From contig NZ_JAJEPS010000003.1 in the NCBI RefSeq assembly GCF_020686965.1, positions 62,001-126,000 on the forward strand: DNA of 64,000 bases, written 5' to 3'. Numbering within the stretch: the first letter of the stretch is position 1; each line of letters opens with the position of its first letter. This DNA is from Hominiventricola filiformis (GTDB taxonomy: Bacteria; Bacillota; Clostridia; Lachnospirales; Lachnospiraceae). The notes under the pieces are model-generated. The model made no database searches, was not told where the DNA came from, and saw only the letters and a program-made list of their open reading frames with translations. Below, piece after piece: positions 1 to 8,729 of this stretch. Both the position numbers and the translations under genes were made by a program.

Positions 1-654
1 GCCGGAATTTTCTTCAATAAAATGAGCATAGTCCCCGTCCGGCACAAAACAAATCTCCTGGCTGTCCGGCTTATGAGCCACCGGAAGCCCTGCCTCTTCC
101 GCAAAGGCACGGATCTGATCCTTTGTATAAGCTCCTACCGGCATCAATGTATGGGACAGCTGCTCCTGGGTCAGATTGTAAAGAGCATAGGTCTGATCCT
201 TTGCTGCTGTGGCAGAATTCTTAATGGCATACCGGCCATTGGGTAGGTGTTCAATCTGTGCATAATGACCGGTTGCAATATAGTCTGCTCCGATATCAAG
301 ACTGCGCTTCAGCAGAGATTCCCATTTTACATAGCGGTTACAGGCAATACAGGGATTGGGTGTACGGCCTTTTAAGTACTCGTCCATAAAATAGTCGATG
401 ACCCGCTCCTTGAAATCCTGTTTGAAGTTCATCACATAGTAGGGAATCTCCAGTCTGGATGCCACTCTTCTGGCATCGTCTACCGCAGAGAGGCCACAGC
501 ATCCACCATTTGCCTCCACCTGATCCGGATCTTCATCCTGCCAGATCTGCATGGTAACGCCCCATACTTCATACCCCTGCTTCTGAAGAAGCCAGGCCGC
601 CACGGAAGAATCTACGCCGCCGGACATTCCGACAACGACCTTCTTTTTCTCCAT
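1..654 (-). CDS. mnmA: tRNA-specific 2-thiouridylase MnmA, C-terminus off the left edge
   Basis: Transfers sulfur to U34 of tRNAs for Lys, Glu and Gln in an ATP-dependent reaction. I translated 218 residues from the ATG at 654. The PP-loop SGGVDSS lies at residues 11-17 (adenylation site). The two catalytic cysteines are in NPC (C102) and in QEICF (C202), at the expected spacing. The gene continues beyond position 1. It is the fourth gene of iscR-iscS-iscU-mnmA and starts 1 nt after the iscU stop, so translation is probably coupled. The neighbouring cysteine desulfurase is the likely sulfur donor, which is the usual arrangement in Firmicutes. Confidence 0.96.
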   Translation of the reverse strand, partial: MEKKKVVVGMSGGVDSSVAAWLLQKQGYEVWGVTMQIWQDEDPDQVEANGGCCGLSAVDDARRVASRLEIPYYVMNFKQDFKERVIDYFMDEYLKGRTPNPCIACNRYVKWESLLKRSLDIGADYIATGHYAQIEHLPNGRYAIKNSATAAKDQTYALYNLTQEQLSHTLMPVGAYTKDQIRAFAEEAGLPVAHKPDSQEICFVPDGDYAHFIEENSG

Positions 655-655
655 T

Positions 656-1093
656 TTAGTATTCTTCCTCTTCTTCTCCCTCATGAATGTCAGACTTCGG
701 TTTCTTCAGTCCGTCAATCTTGATGTGGTTCTTCTCTGCATAATCCCACAGTGCTGCATGGATTGCCTCCTCTGCCAGCAGGGAGCAGTGTACTTTTACA
801 GGCGGAAGTCCGTCCAGTGCTTCCATAACTGCTTTATTGGTAACTTCCAGAGCTTCATAGATGCTCTTTCCTTTTACCAGCTCTGTTGCCATGCTGCTGG
901 TTGCAACTGCAGCGCCGCAGCCGAAGGTTTTGAATTTGACATCACGGATGATCTGGTTCTCATCGATATCAAAATAAATTCTCATGATATCACCGCATTT
1001 TGCATTACCTACGGTACCAACTCCGCTGGCATTCTCGATCTCTCCTACGTTTCTCGGATGCTGGAAATGATCCATTACTTTATCACTATACAT
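656..1093 (-). CDS. iscU: Fe-S cluster scaffold protein IscU/NifU N-terminal type
   Basis: A 145-residue scaffold on which [2Fe-2S] and [4Fe-4S] clusters are built from sulfur supplied by the adjacent cysteine desulfurase. The three conserved cluster cysteines are visible at C33 (AKCGD), C59 (FGCGA) and C103 (VHCSL), with the conserved Asp35. The protein has only the NifU N-terminal domain plus a short acidic tail (EGEEEEEY). The start is supported by GAGGAAAAAGAT directly before the ATG. It lies 47 nt downstream of iscS and 1 nt upstream of mnmA. Confidence 0.95.
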   Translation of the reverse strand: MYSDKVMDHFQHPRNVGEIENASGVGTVGNAKCGDIMRIYFDIDENQIIRDVKFKTFGCGAAVATSSMATELVKGKSIYEALEVTNKAVMEALDGLPPVKVHCSLLAEEAIHAALWDYAEKNHIKIDGLKKPKSDIHEGEEEEEY

Positions 1094-1140
1094 ATCTTTT
1101 TCCTCTTTTCTAAAATACTCCGCCGGTTAGACCGTCGCTC

Positions 1141-2331
1141 TTATTTCTGTTTTTTAATGAAGTCCTCATAAAGCGGAGACATGCTTCTCAGTCTTGCCAC
1201 GATCTTCTTGATGCAGTCTACTACATAGTCAATGTCTTCCAGGGTAGTCTCCTCACTTAAGGTCAGACGCAGAGAACCATGGGCGATCTCATGGGGCAGT
1301 CCGATGGCCAGAAGAACGTGGGACGGATCCAAAGATCCTGATGTGCAGGCAGAGCCACTGGAACCACAGATACCATCCATATCCAGCATGATCAGAAGGG
1401 ACTCACCCTCTACGAACTGGAAGCTGAAGTTTGCATTGTTCGGCAGACGGTCAGTTCTGTGTCCGTTCAGTCTAGTGTAGGGAACCTCTGCCAGTACACG
1501 GTCGATCAGATGATTTCTCAGCTCGATCTCTTTTGCAGTACGCTCTTTCATGGTTCTTGCCGCCCGCTCTGCTGCCACGCCATATCCTACGATACCCGGC
1601 ACATTCTCAGTACCTGCACGTCTTTTTCTCTCCTGTGCTCCGCCGTGAATAAAGCTTCTGATCTTCACGCCTTTACGGATATACAGGAAACCGATTCCCT
1701 TCGGTCCGTTCAGTTTGTGTCCGCTGGAGCTTAACATATCAATGTTCAGTTCATCTACATTAATAGGAAGCTGTCCATATGCCTGCACTGCATCTGTATG
1801 GAATAGAATGCCATGTTTCTTCGCAATCTCACCAATCTCTTTGATCGGCTGGATGGTTCCGATCTCGTTGTTTGCAAACATTACGCTGATCAGAATGGTG
1901 GTCGGGCGGATTGCCTTCTCAAGCTCATCCAGTTTTACTTTACCAAATTCATCCACATCCACATAGGTCACTTCAAAACCATGTTTCTCCAGCCAGTCGC
2001 CGGTATGAAGAATGGCATGATGCTCAATCTTCGTGGTAATGATGTGGTTGCCTTTCTCTTTGTATGCCTCAGCGGTTGCCTTCAGCGCCCAGTTATCGGA
2101 CTCGCTGCCGCCAGCGGTAAAATAGATCTCCTCCGGATTTGCTCCCAGAGTCTTTGCAATCTTCTCTCTGCCTGCTGTAATGGCTTCTTTGCTCTTCTGG
2201 GAAAAGCTGTAAACGCTGGAGGGGTTACCATACATTTCTGTAAAATAAGGAAGCATTGCCTCCACTACTTCCGGCGCTGTTTTGGTTGTTGCCGCATTAT
2301 CAAGATAAATAAGCTTCTTCTCTTCGCTCAT
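1141..2331 (-). CDS. iscS: cysteine desulfurase IscS/NifS
   Basis: PLP-dependent enzyme that removes sulfur from L-cysteine as an enzyme persulfide and passes it to IscU and MnmA. With the ATG at 2331 it has 396 residues. An upstream TTG in frame is less likely because AAGGAG sits 9 nt before this ATG. The PLP lysine is K206 in SSGHKLNGPKG and the catalytic cysteine is C329 in GSSGSACTSG, the short-loop arrangement of group I NifS/IscS. Second gene of the iscR operon. Confidence 0.95.
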   Translation of the reverse strand: MSEEKKLIYLDNAATTKTAPEVVEAMLPYFTEMYGNPSSVYSFSQKSKEAITAGREKIAKTLGANPEEIYFTAGGSESDNWALKATAEAYKEKGNHIITTKIEHHAILHTGDWLEKHGFEVTYVDVDEFGKVKLDELEKAIRPTTILISVMFANNEIGTIQPIKEIGEIAKKHGILFHTDAVQAYGQLPINVDELNIDMLSSSGHKLNGPKGIGFLYIRKGVKIRSFIHGGAQERKRRAGTENVPGIVGYGVAAERAARTMKERTAKEIELRNHLIDRVLAEVPYTRLNGHRTDRLPNNANFSFQFVEGESLLIMLDMDGICGSSGSACTSGSLDPSHVLLAIGLPHEIAHGSLRLTLSEETTLEDIDYVVDCIKKIVARLRSMSPLYEDFIKKQK

Positions 2332-2337
2332 ATCCAA

Positions 2338-2802
2338 TCACTCCTTTTTTTCACAACATGATCCTGGAATCTGACTTTTCTTCTGTACCGCCCTGCTCTC
2401 TTCCAGCAGTTCACTCAGTTTTATCTCATCCACTGTCCGATTAATACTATCGTTAATCCGCTGCCATACATATTTTGTCACACACACATCGGAACCGTCA
2501 CATCCACTGCTGTTCTGGATACCAGGGCATTCCACCGGGTCAAGATTTCCTTCCAGTGCGCGGAGCACATCTCCCACGGAAATCTCCTCCACCGGACGTC
2601 CCGGTACATAACCGCCGCACGCGCCGCGCACGCTGGTAACCAGGCCTGCCTTCCGAAGCTTCGCAATGAGCTGCTCCAGATAGCTCTCCGATATGTGTTG
2701 TCTGGCTGCAATACTTGCTATTGATGCCGGTTCTTTTTCCGAATACAATGCCAGATCTATCATGGCGCGAAGACCGTAGCGTCCTTTTGTAGACAGCTTC
2801 AT
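2338..2802 (-). CDS. iscR: Rrf2-family regulator, IscR-like
   Basis: Winged-helix Rrf2 repressor, 154 residues from ATG 2802. Reading frame continues upstream to a GTG, but GGGG sits 6 nt before ATG 2802 and the family begins MKLSTKGRYGL. Residues 1-65 form the DNA-binding domain with the basic recognition helix and wing (KGRYGLRAM, VRGACGGY). Three cysteines at 92, 101 and 107 match the cluster-binding triad of IscR. Its placement as the first gene of the Fe-S cluster operon, with a palindrome over its own start region, indicates feedback control by Fe-S status (inference). Confidence 0.92.
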   Translation of the reverse strand: MKLSTKGRYGLRAMIDLALYSEKEPASIASIAARQHISESYLEQLIAKLRKAGLVTSVRGACGGYVPGRPVEEISVGDVLRALEGNLDPVECPGIQNSSGCDGSDVCVTKYVWQRINDSINRTVDEIKLSELLEESRAVQKKSQIPGSCCEKKE

Positions 2803-2820
2803 AATCATCACCCCGTTCTA

Positions 2821-2842
2821 ATTCCGAGTATTTTTGTCGGAT
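2821..2842. promoter_or_regulatory. putative IscR/Rrf2 operator
   Basis: An inverted repeat TCCGA-N9-TCGGA sits inside an AT-rich 22-bp stretch. It begins about 4 nt downstream of the predicted transcription start of iscR. Position, symmetry and the CCGA...TCGG arms fit an Rrf2-type site where binding would block transcription of iscR-iscS-iscU-mnmA. Assignment to IscR itself is inferred from adjacency. Confidence 0.6.
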
Positions 2843-2852
2843 TTCATTGTTG

Positions 2853-2881
2853 ATAATATCATTCCAGTTACGTTCTGTCAA
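2853..2881 (-). promoter_or_regulatory. sigma-A promoter of the iscR operon
   Basis: On the minus strand, a perfect TTGACA (2876-2881), a 17-nt spacer and TATTAT (2853-2858). Transcription would start near 2846, just before the palindromic operator. Confidence 0.8.
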
Positions 2882-2924
2882 GCACTCATTCTGAATATAT
2901 TTTGTAAAAAAGGAAGTACTATCT

Positions 2925-4421
2925 ATGCGATCTTGCTCCTTCTTTCAGGGTACCGTGATTCTGACTGTCTCAAGTCTTCTGATCAAATTTTTGGGCTTCT
3001 TTTATAAGATATTCCTGGCACAGGCTATGGGTGCGGAAGGGATGGGCATCTATCAGCTTATTTTCCCCGTATTTGCCGTCTGTCATTCCCTGACTTCCTC
3101 CGGTCTTGAAGTGGCTATTTCCCGTTTTACGGCCCGCTCCCGCGGTCATGAGCAGTCGGATTATCTCTGGGCCGGGCTCTTTCTGACGCTGACCTCATCC
3201 CTGGTTATCGGTCTTTTCCTCTGGACCAGGTCTGATTTCATTGCCCTTACTCTGCTCCATGAAACACGGTGTGCTCCATTGTTAAAATTTTTGGCCGCCA
3301 CCATTCCCCTAGCCGGCTTTCACGGATGTTTCTGTGGATTCTGTCTTGGACGGAAGAATGCATCTCTTCCTGCGTTTTCCCAACTTACAGAACAGGCTGT
3401 CAGAATCGGTTCTGTCTGGCTTTTGTATCACATTTTTCTGCAGGAAGGTATGGAAATCACTCCCATGCTCGCTACTGCTGGTCTGCTTACAGGAGAAATC
3501 GCATCGGTTCTTTTCATACTCACCTTTGCTGCCAATAAGACTTTGCTACCCTCCAGCCTGTCCGCCTGTTTTCACCGGTGCCGGACATTGCTCACCATGT
3601 CCATTCCTGTCACCGCCAGCCGTGTCAGTCTGACTTTACTTCAAAGTGTGGAAGCGGTCCTGATTCCTCTGTCGCTCCGGCAATCCGGTCTCTCTTCCAC
3701 AGAAGCTCTAAGTCTGTACGGCATTCTCACCGGTATGTCCCTGTCTTTTCTGCTCTTTCCCAATGCAGTCACTTCTTCTCTGTCTGCCATGCTGCTCCCT
3801 GTCATATCGGAAGAGCAGGCAAAAGGAAATATGCAGAAAATCTCCCAGGCCATCGAATATACTCTGCTCTTCGGCATGAATATTGGTATTCTCTGCATGG
3901 GTATTTTTCTGCGGTTTGGAAAAGAATTGGGAACACTATGCTTCCATCAGCCGCTGACCGGAGAATTCTTACAGACCCTGGCATGGATCTGCCCGTTCCT
4001 TTATCTGTCCGGCAACTTAAGCAGTATTCTCCACGGTCTCGGAAAGACTTCTGTTACTTTTTTTAATCAGCTGGCTGCCCTGCTGGTACGGATTTTCTGC
4101 ATCGTCCTTTTCGTTCCCTTTACCGGCATTCAGGGCGTTCTGTGGGGCATTCTGGCAGGTGAGCTTCTCCTGTCCTTCCTGGACATCCGCTCCGTCGCAT
4201 CTTATGTCACACCCTCCATCGGTCTTGATGCCTACGTATTGAAACCTGCTGCCGCCATACTCTTATCTATGGGAGGAATTCATATGTTAAAACCCGCTGC
4301 CAGTATTTTAGGACTCTTCGTTCAAATCGCACTGATGTGTCTTGGATATGTACTCCTGTTGTTCTCGTTCGGGGTCTGGAAGCTGCTGCGCCCACTTTTT
4401 TACGTCAAAGCGTCAAAGTAA
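2925..4421 (+). CDS. SpoVB-like polysaccharide/lipid flippase (MATE/MOP superfamily)
   Basis: A polytopic membrane protein of 498 residues with about 14 hydrophobic helices and an N-terminal region (KFLGFFYKIFLAQAMGAEGMG) typical of the stage V sporulation protein B / PST family. Relatives move undecaprenyl-linked peptidoglycan or polysaccharide precursors across the membrane, and SpoVB is needed for spore cortex. The start has AAGGAAG 8 nt upstream. It is divergent from iscR and is followed by the aroF-type gene, which has its own promoter. Sporulation versus envelope role cannot be told from sequence alone. Confidence 0.82.
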   Translation: MRSCSFFQGTVILTVSSLLIKFLGFFYKIFLAQAMGAEGMGIYQLIFPVFAVCHSLTSSGLEVAISRFTARSRGHEQSDYLWAGLFLTLTSSLVIGLFLWTRSDFIALTLLHETRCAPLLKFLAATIPLAGFHGCFCGFCLGRKNASLPAFSQLTEQAVRIGSVWLLYHIFLQEGMEITPMLATAGLLTGEIASVLFILTFAANKTLLPSSLSACFHRCRTLLTMSIPVTASRVSLTLLQSVEAVLIPLSLRQSGLSSTEALSLYGILTGMSLSFLLFPNAVTSSLSAMLLPVISEEQAKGNMQKISQAIEYTLLFGMNIGILCMGIFLRFGKELGTLCFHQPLTGEFLQTLAWICPFLYLSGNLSSILHGLGKTSVTFFNQLAALLVRIFCIVLFVPFTGIQGVLWGILAGELLLSFLDIRSVASYVTPSIGLDAYVLKPAAAILLSMGGIHMLKPAASILGLFVQIALMCLGYVLLLFSFGVWKLLRPLFYVKASK

Positions 4422-4425
4422 TGTA

Positions 4426-4454
4426 TTTACAACCGTAAAAAACTATATTATAAT
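4426..4454 (+). promoter_or_regulatory. sigma-A promoter of the DAHP synthase gene
   Basis: TTTACA (4426-4431), a 17-nt spacer and a perfect TATAAT (4449-4454), placed 35 nt before the ATG at 4490. The leader is short, with no room for a T-box or attenuator. Confidence 0.8.
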
Positions 4455-4489
4455 GTATCGCAGTAAGCAAACACACGAAGGAGACTGTT

Positions 4490-5518
4490 ATGGGATTCAC
4501 ATTTAACAAAAAGCTGCCAATCCCGAAGGAAATCAAGGCTATGTACCCGCTTTCCGAGAGATGTGCAGCATTAAAAGCACAGAGAGATAAAGAAATTGCT
4601 GATGTTATCACCGGAAAAGACGACCGTTTTCTGATTATCGTTGGACCATGTTCCGCTGACAACGAGACAGCTGTTATGGATTATCTGCACCGCCTGGTTC
4701 CGATTCAGGAGCAGATCAAAGACAAATGTATCATCATTCCGCGTATCTACACCAACAAGCCGAGAACGACCGGTGAAGGATACAAGGGAATGGTTCATCA
4801 GCCGGACCCGGAAGCAGCACCGGACCTTCTGGAAGGCCTCATTGCCATCCGTAAACTTCACATCCGCAACATCGAAGAGACCGGCCTTACCGCAGCAGAT
4901 GAGATGCTCTATCCGGAAAACTGGTGGTATCTGGCAGATCTGCTTTCCTATGTGGCAGTCGGTGCCCGTTCCGTAGAGGATCAGCAGCATCGTATGACCG
5001 TCAGCGGTTTTGACGTACCGGCAGGTATGAAGAACCCGACCAGCGGTGATATGACCGTTATGCTCAACTCTGTTGTTGCTGCTCAGCATGCTCACTCCTT
5101 TATTTACAGAGGATGGGATGTCGACACCTCCGGCAACCCCCTTGCTCACACCGTACTCCGCGGTGCTGTCAACAAGCACGGACAGGTACTTCCGAACTAT
5201 CACTACGAAGATCTCCGTCTGCTCTGTGAGCTGTACGCCGAGAAGAACCTGAAGAATCCGGCATGCGTGGTTGATACCAACCACTCCAACTCCAACAAGC
5301 AGTATCTGGAGCAGATCCGTATTGCAAAAGAAATACTTCACAGCCGCCGTTACAGCGACGACATCCACAAACTGGTCAAAGGGCTGATGATCGAGAGCTA
5401 CATCGAAGATGGCAGCCAGAAGATCCATGATCATGTTTATGGAAAATCCATAACCGATCCCTGCCTTGGCTGGGAGAAGACCGAACGTCTTCTCTTCGAG
5501 ATTGCAGAGACCTGCTAA
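4490..5518 (+). CDS. 3-deoxy-7-phosphoheptulonate (DAHP) synthase, class I
   Basis: Condenses PEP with erythrose 4-phosphate, the first step of the shikimate pathway to aromatic amino acids. 342 residues, the length of E. coli AroF/G/H-type enzymes. Visible family segments are IIVGPCSADN near residue 50 (PEP/metal region), KPRTTGEGYKG near 90, GARSVEDQQHR near 160, and VDTNHSNSNKQ near 260 (metal ligands). GAAGGAG precedes the ATG. It stands alone with its own promoter and a strong terminator. Which aromatic amino acid inhibits it cannot be read from the sequence. Confidence 0.95.
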   Translation: MGFTFNKKLPIPKEIKAMYPLSERCAALKAQRDKEIADVITGKDDRFLIIVGPCSADNETAVMDYLHRLVPIQEQIKDKCIIIPRIYTNKPRTTGEGYKGMVHQPDPEAAPDLLEGLIAIRKLHIRNIEETGLTAADEMLYPENWWYLADLLSYVAVGARSVEDQQHRMTVSGFDVPAGMKNPTSGDMTVMLNSVVAAQHAHSFIYRGWDVDTSGNPLAHTVLRGAVNKHGQVLPNYHYEDLRLLCELYAEKNLKNPACVVDTNHSNSNKQYLEQIRIAKEILHSRRYSDDIHKLVKGLMIESYIEDGSQKIHDHVYGKSITDPCLGWEKTERLLFEIAETC

Positions 5519-5536
5519 AATCAAGTCAGAACTCTC

Positions 5537-5576
5537 AAGAAGCTCCACGCCGTTTTACCGGCATGAAGCTTCTTTT
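5537..5576. terminator. bidirectional Rho-independent terminator
   Basis: The stem AAGAAGCT/AGCTTCTT (5537-5544 with 5567-5574) is extended inside by a GCCG/CGGC pairing and flanked by T-rich (plus) and A-rich runs. It lies between the convergent DAHP synthase gene and the kinase-amidotransferase fusion and can serve both. Confidence 0.8.
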
Positions 5577-5586
5577 CTATTCCTCA

Positions 5587-8500
5587 TTATTTCACATGTT
5601 TCTGAATAAAATCCAGTACGATTTTCCTTGTCTCTTCGTAGGCATTGGCTGTTTCAAACCGGCGTTCCGGATGCCACTGTAGTGCCAGAATCTTCATCTC
5701 ATCCGAGCCATAGGCTTCCACCACATGATTTTCCCGGTCAATGGCCAACGGTTCAAAGCAGGGTGCCAGTCCTTCTTCATAGATACAGTCAGAATGGTAA
5801 TTGTTGACCCAGATATTCCGTTGTTCTTTCACAAGCCACACCTGATGATCCATGCCTCTCGTTCTGGTCACCGGAAGCTTGGGATGATACCAGAGTTTTC
5901 CGCCAAACATGACATTAATATACTGCATACCACGGCAGGTGGCGATAATAGGAATGCCATGGGCCACACAGTAGTGGATCACCTGCTCCTCCATCCGGTC
6001 ACGGTTGGGCTGCAGTTCATCTTCGTGGGGGCGGTCATACATGGACGGCGGCAAGGAACCGCCTCCCACCACAATGAGGAGATCCCTCTTTTTATTGAAT
6101 ATCATCTCTACATTCTTTGTAAAATTGGAGACGGTCTTCGGGATAAATCCCAGCAGCTCATAGAACCGCACATAGCCGGACTCCAGAATATCTACCGGGT
6201 CACCGTATTGGTTCACGCCTTCTCTCTGAGTAATCAGAGCACTCAGATTTCGGTACTGGATGCCTTCCTCGATCTTTCCCGCCCTACAGTCAAGGCTTAG
6301 ATAGCTTAAAGAAGATACATAATGGTAAATCTTCTCTCCACAGCCAATCGCCGCCGGAATCTCAAACTCCGCACAGCGGATGGCCATGTGAGATGCCGCT
6401 CCGCCAAATCGGGTGATAAATGCTTTGATTCCCTTTGTAAACACCCACTCATAACCCGGATCTGCCTTGGGAACTACCACGATCTTATCATGAATATCTG
6501 CGTCCGGCTCCTCATCCAGCAGCACGACCTCTCCTTCCACCCTTTTTGTTGTAATAAAGTTCGGTCTTGCTTCATAGACTTCCACCACATCAAGACTCCG
6601 CCTGTTCAGAATCACCTCCGGCAGATACAGTTCACGGAATTCCTGATATCTTCGGTGTCTTCTTGCAATTTTTTCTTCCAGCTGGTCCTTCAGTCCATCT
6701 GCCGTCAAATATTGCGGCAGCACAAAATCCTCAATTTCCAGCCAGGACAGATCATTTCTGGCAATCTCCATCATGGCTCCCGCCCGCACTAAAAGTTCCA
6801 GAATAAGGCTTAAAGATTTTGTAAACTCAAATTTAAAATATTCTCGTTCTTCGATGGCATGCCGGATAAAATGCAGAAGCTGTTTCGCAGTCACATGAAG
6901 CCCGGACTCTTCAATGGCCTGAGTGAGCCTGTCTAAATTCAGTGCGTCTTCCCTCGGCACTGGTTTTCTCTGAGATCTGGATGGGCCCGGTCTGAAATTC
7001 ATCTGGTCGTAACGTTCTGTCCGGATATCATAAGTACCCACACGCAGATGTCCATATTTCCGGTTAAACTCTGCGCGGCTGATCTCATCCAGAGAAAAGG
7101 CCCGGAAATCTTTCTCAAATTCCGTGGAGACCGTGGAGATCGACTGCATAAATGCATCCGTATCCTCCTGGCAGAACCATGTTTGCCCACCGTTTTTTTC
7201 CTGTCCTTCCGGTCCGTTTTCTGTCAAACTCCGCAAAAACGCCCTTGCCATAAATGCCATACGGGCCTGACGTGCAAACTGCGGCGTCCCATAATGCTGC
7301 AGTCCGGCCCGGAGACTCTGCACTGCCTGCATGATCTGATGAAGTGTAGCCTTATCATGATGCAGCAGATCTTCTTCTCTTCCCCGGATTTTCTCCAGTT
7401 TTCTGAGACTTTCCATATCCTCTTCCAGGATCTTTTCATAATTCAGCACCGCATCTTCAGTCACTTCCTTCAGATTTTCCACAAGATTTCTTCGGTCCTC
7501 TTCAGTAAATCCATACTCTACCAGACGTTTTGTTCTCTGCTCCGTTCCAAAATCATAACTGGAAAATACAATCTCAAATTCTATCTTATCATGTGCTGTC
7601 AGATTATGCCGCAATGCATTCTGATAATAGCGTACCAGTCTTCGAGCCAGCTTCTCCGGTACTTTCTGCGGAATCAACGAGTAGAACGCATATTCCAGGC
7701 AGATATAAGGCTTATTTCCGATCCGGTGCATCAGATCTTCTGAAAGTTTTCGGAATCCAATCCCTGCAATTCCCTGATTCCACGCCCGGTGCGTAATGAT
7801 GGCCCGATACAGGGAATAATCCAGCGGTCTGGAGTTATTCCCAATGATCTCCGAAGGATTCCAGAATGCCATATCCGACATCATCATAGGCTCTCCCGTA
7901 ATCACATTTTTGTGATGTTCATACATATCCGCTGCATTTTCCAGCAATTTAAAAAAAGCATTATCATCGTACACATTTCCTTGTTTATAACTGGCTACCA
8001 GCGGCCTCATCTGAAAGAGAATCACCTGATGATCTTTATTAATGGCAAATTCTATATCCAGGGCCAGTCCATCCATGATGTGTTCCAGTTCACGCACAGC
8101 CCTCAAAAGTTCCCTCCAGGGTGTTTTCAGTGTGCCTTCATCCACATTCCGGACCACTTTCATCATCCTGCCTGCCGTTCCACCAGTAACGCTGTCGGTG
8201 GATCCCGTCTCATCATAATTGATCAGATAATACGGTTTATTGCTCTGAATATCTCTGGTAAACACTACACCACTGCAGACCACATGGAGCGCCTGACACT
8301 GAATCAACACCTGTTCATCTGACAGATTCTGAATGTCTTTCCTATAAGAAGTGATTACCGCGTCAACTGCCTCAATGATTTCTTCCTCGCTGGAAGAATC
8401 TACGTCCAAAATACTTTTATAATGTCCCGCATTGGAGCGTTGAAAAGAATCCTCCGCGGATGAGGAACTTCGTACCACAATTCTCCGTCCCTTAAACTGG

Positions 8501-8655
8501 TCCATAATCTCATGGCAGACTTCCAGTTTATCCATCTGATAATCCCGGACGTAGAGAATATACATTTCTTCTATCGTCGATTCATGAATGAGATTTTTCA
8601 GAGCAAACAGGGTATCCGCCTTTGTAGAAATTAATTGTCTGTGCTGTTCCATCAT
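5587..8655 (-). CDS. PEP-synthase-like kinase fused to a class I glutamine-amidotransferase-like (C26) hydrolase
   Basis: About 1022 residues from ATG 8655 (AAGGAG 4 nt upstream; ATG 8652 is equally possible; an upstream GTG frame is not needed). Residues 1-240 are a PPDK/PEP-synthase ATP-grasp domain (RSSSSAEDS near 65, FQMRPL near 220). After a long helical middle comes the swivelling phosphohistidine domain with GGAASHMAIR, whose His is near 756. From about residue 805 (ALITQREGVNQYGD) a peptidase C26/GATase domain starts, with nucleophile Cys near 907 in ATCRGMQ and the His/Glu pair in WHPER near 995-997. There is no PEP/pyruvate-binding TIM barrel, so it is not a true PEP synthase. The same two modules occur as separate Campylobacter jejuni proteins, Cj1418 (L-glutamine kinase) and Cj1417 (gamma-glutamyl-CDP-amidate hydrolase), in phosphoramidate synthesis. 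A phosphoramidate role here is inference. Confidence 0.72.
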   Translation of the reverse strand: MMEQHRQLISTKADTLFALKNLIHESTIEEMYILYVRDYQMDKLEVCHEIMDQFKGRRIVVRSSSSAEDSFQRSNAGHYKSILDVDSSSEEEIIEAVDAVITSYRKDIQNLSDEQVLIQCQALHVVCSGVVFTRDIQSNKPYYLINYDETGSTDSVTGGTAGRMMKVVRNVDEGTLKTPWRELLRAVRELEHIMDGLALDIEFAINKDHQVILFQMRPLVASYKQGNVYDDNAFFKLLENAADMYEHHKNVITGEPMMMSDMAFWNPSEIIGNNSRPLDYSLYRAIITHRAWNQGIAGIGFRKLSEDLMHRIGNKPYICLEYAFYSLIPQKVPEKLARRLVRYYQNALRHNLTAHDKIEFEIVFSSYDFGTEQRTKRLVEYGFTEEDRRNLVENLKEVTEDAVLNYEKILEEDMESLRKLEKIRGREEDLLHHDKATLHQIMQAVQSLRAGLQHYGTPQFARQARMAFMARAFLRSLTENGPEGQEKNGGQTWFCQEDTDAFMQSISTVSTEFEKDFRAFSLDEISRAEFNRKYGHLRVGTYDIRTERYDQMNFRPGPSRSQRKPVPREDALNLDRLTQAIEESGLHVTAKQLLHFIRHAIEEREYFKFEFTKSLSLILELLVRAGAMMEIARNDLSWLEIEDFVLPQYLTADGLKDQLEEKIARRHRRYQEFRELYLPEVILNRRSLDVVEVYEARPNFITTKRVEGEVVLLDEEPDADIHDKIVVVPKADPGYEWVFTKGIKAFITRFGGAASHMAIRCAEFEIPAAIGCGEKIYHYVSSLSYLSLDCRAGKIEEGIQYRNLSALITQREGVNQYGDPVDILESGYVRFYELLGFIPKTVSNFTKNVEMIFNKKRDLLIVVGGGSLPPSMYDRPHEDELQPNRDRMEEQVIHYCVAHGIPIIATCRGMQYINVMFGGKLWYHPKLPVTRTRGMDHQVWLVKEQRNIWVNNYHSDCIYEEGLAPCFEPLAIDRENHVVEAYGSDEMKILALQWHPERRFETANAYEETRKIVLDFIQKHVK

Positions 8656-8729
8656 TTTTCTCCTTATAAAGCAAAAAGACACAAAGAATCCTTATGAATT
8701 CTCTGCGCCTTTGCAGTCATGTAAAAAGC

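Noticed and set aside
4422..4489. T-box or aromatic attenuator before DAHP synthase
   Set aside because: The leader from the predicted start to the ATG is under 35 nt and has no stem-loop.
4571..5548. Long minus-strand open frame opposite the DAHP synthase gene
   Set aside because: It mirrors conserved codons of the DAHP synthase and crosses its terminator; no family features.
5587..8655. Annotation as phosphoenolpyruvate synthase or pyruvate phosphate dikinase
   Set aside because: The PEP/pyruvate-binding barrel is absent and a C26 amidotransferase-like domain follows the phosphohistidine domain instead.
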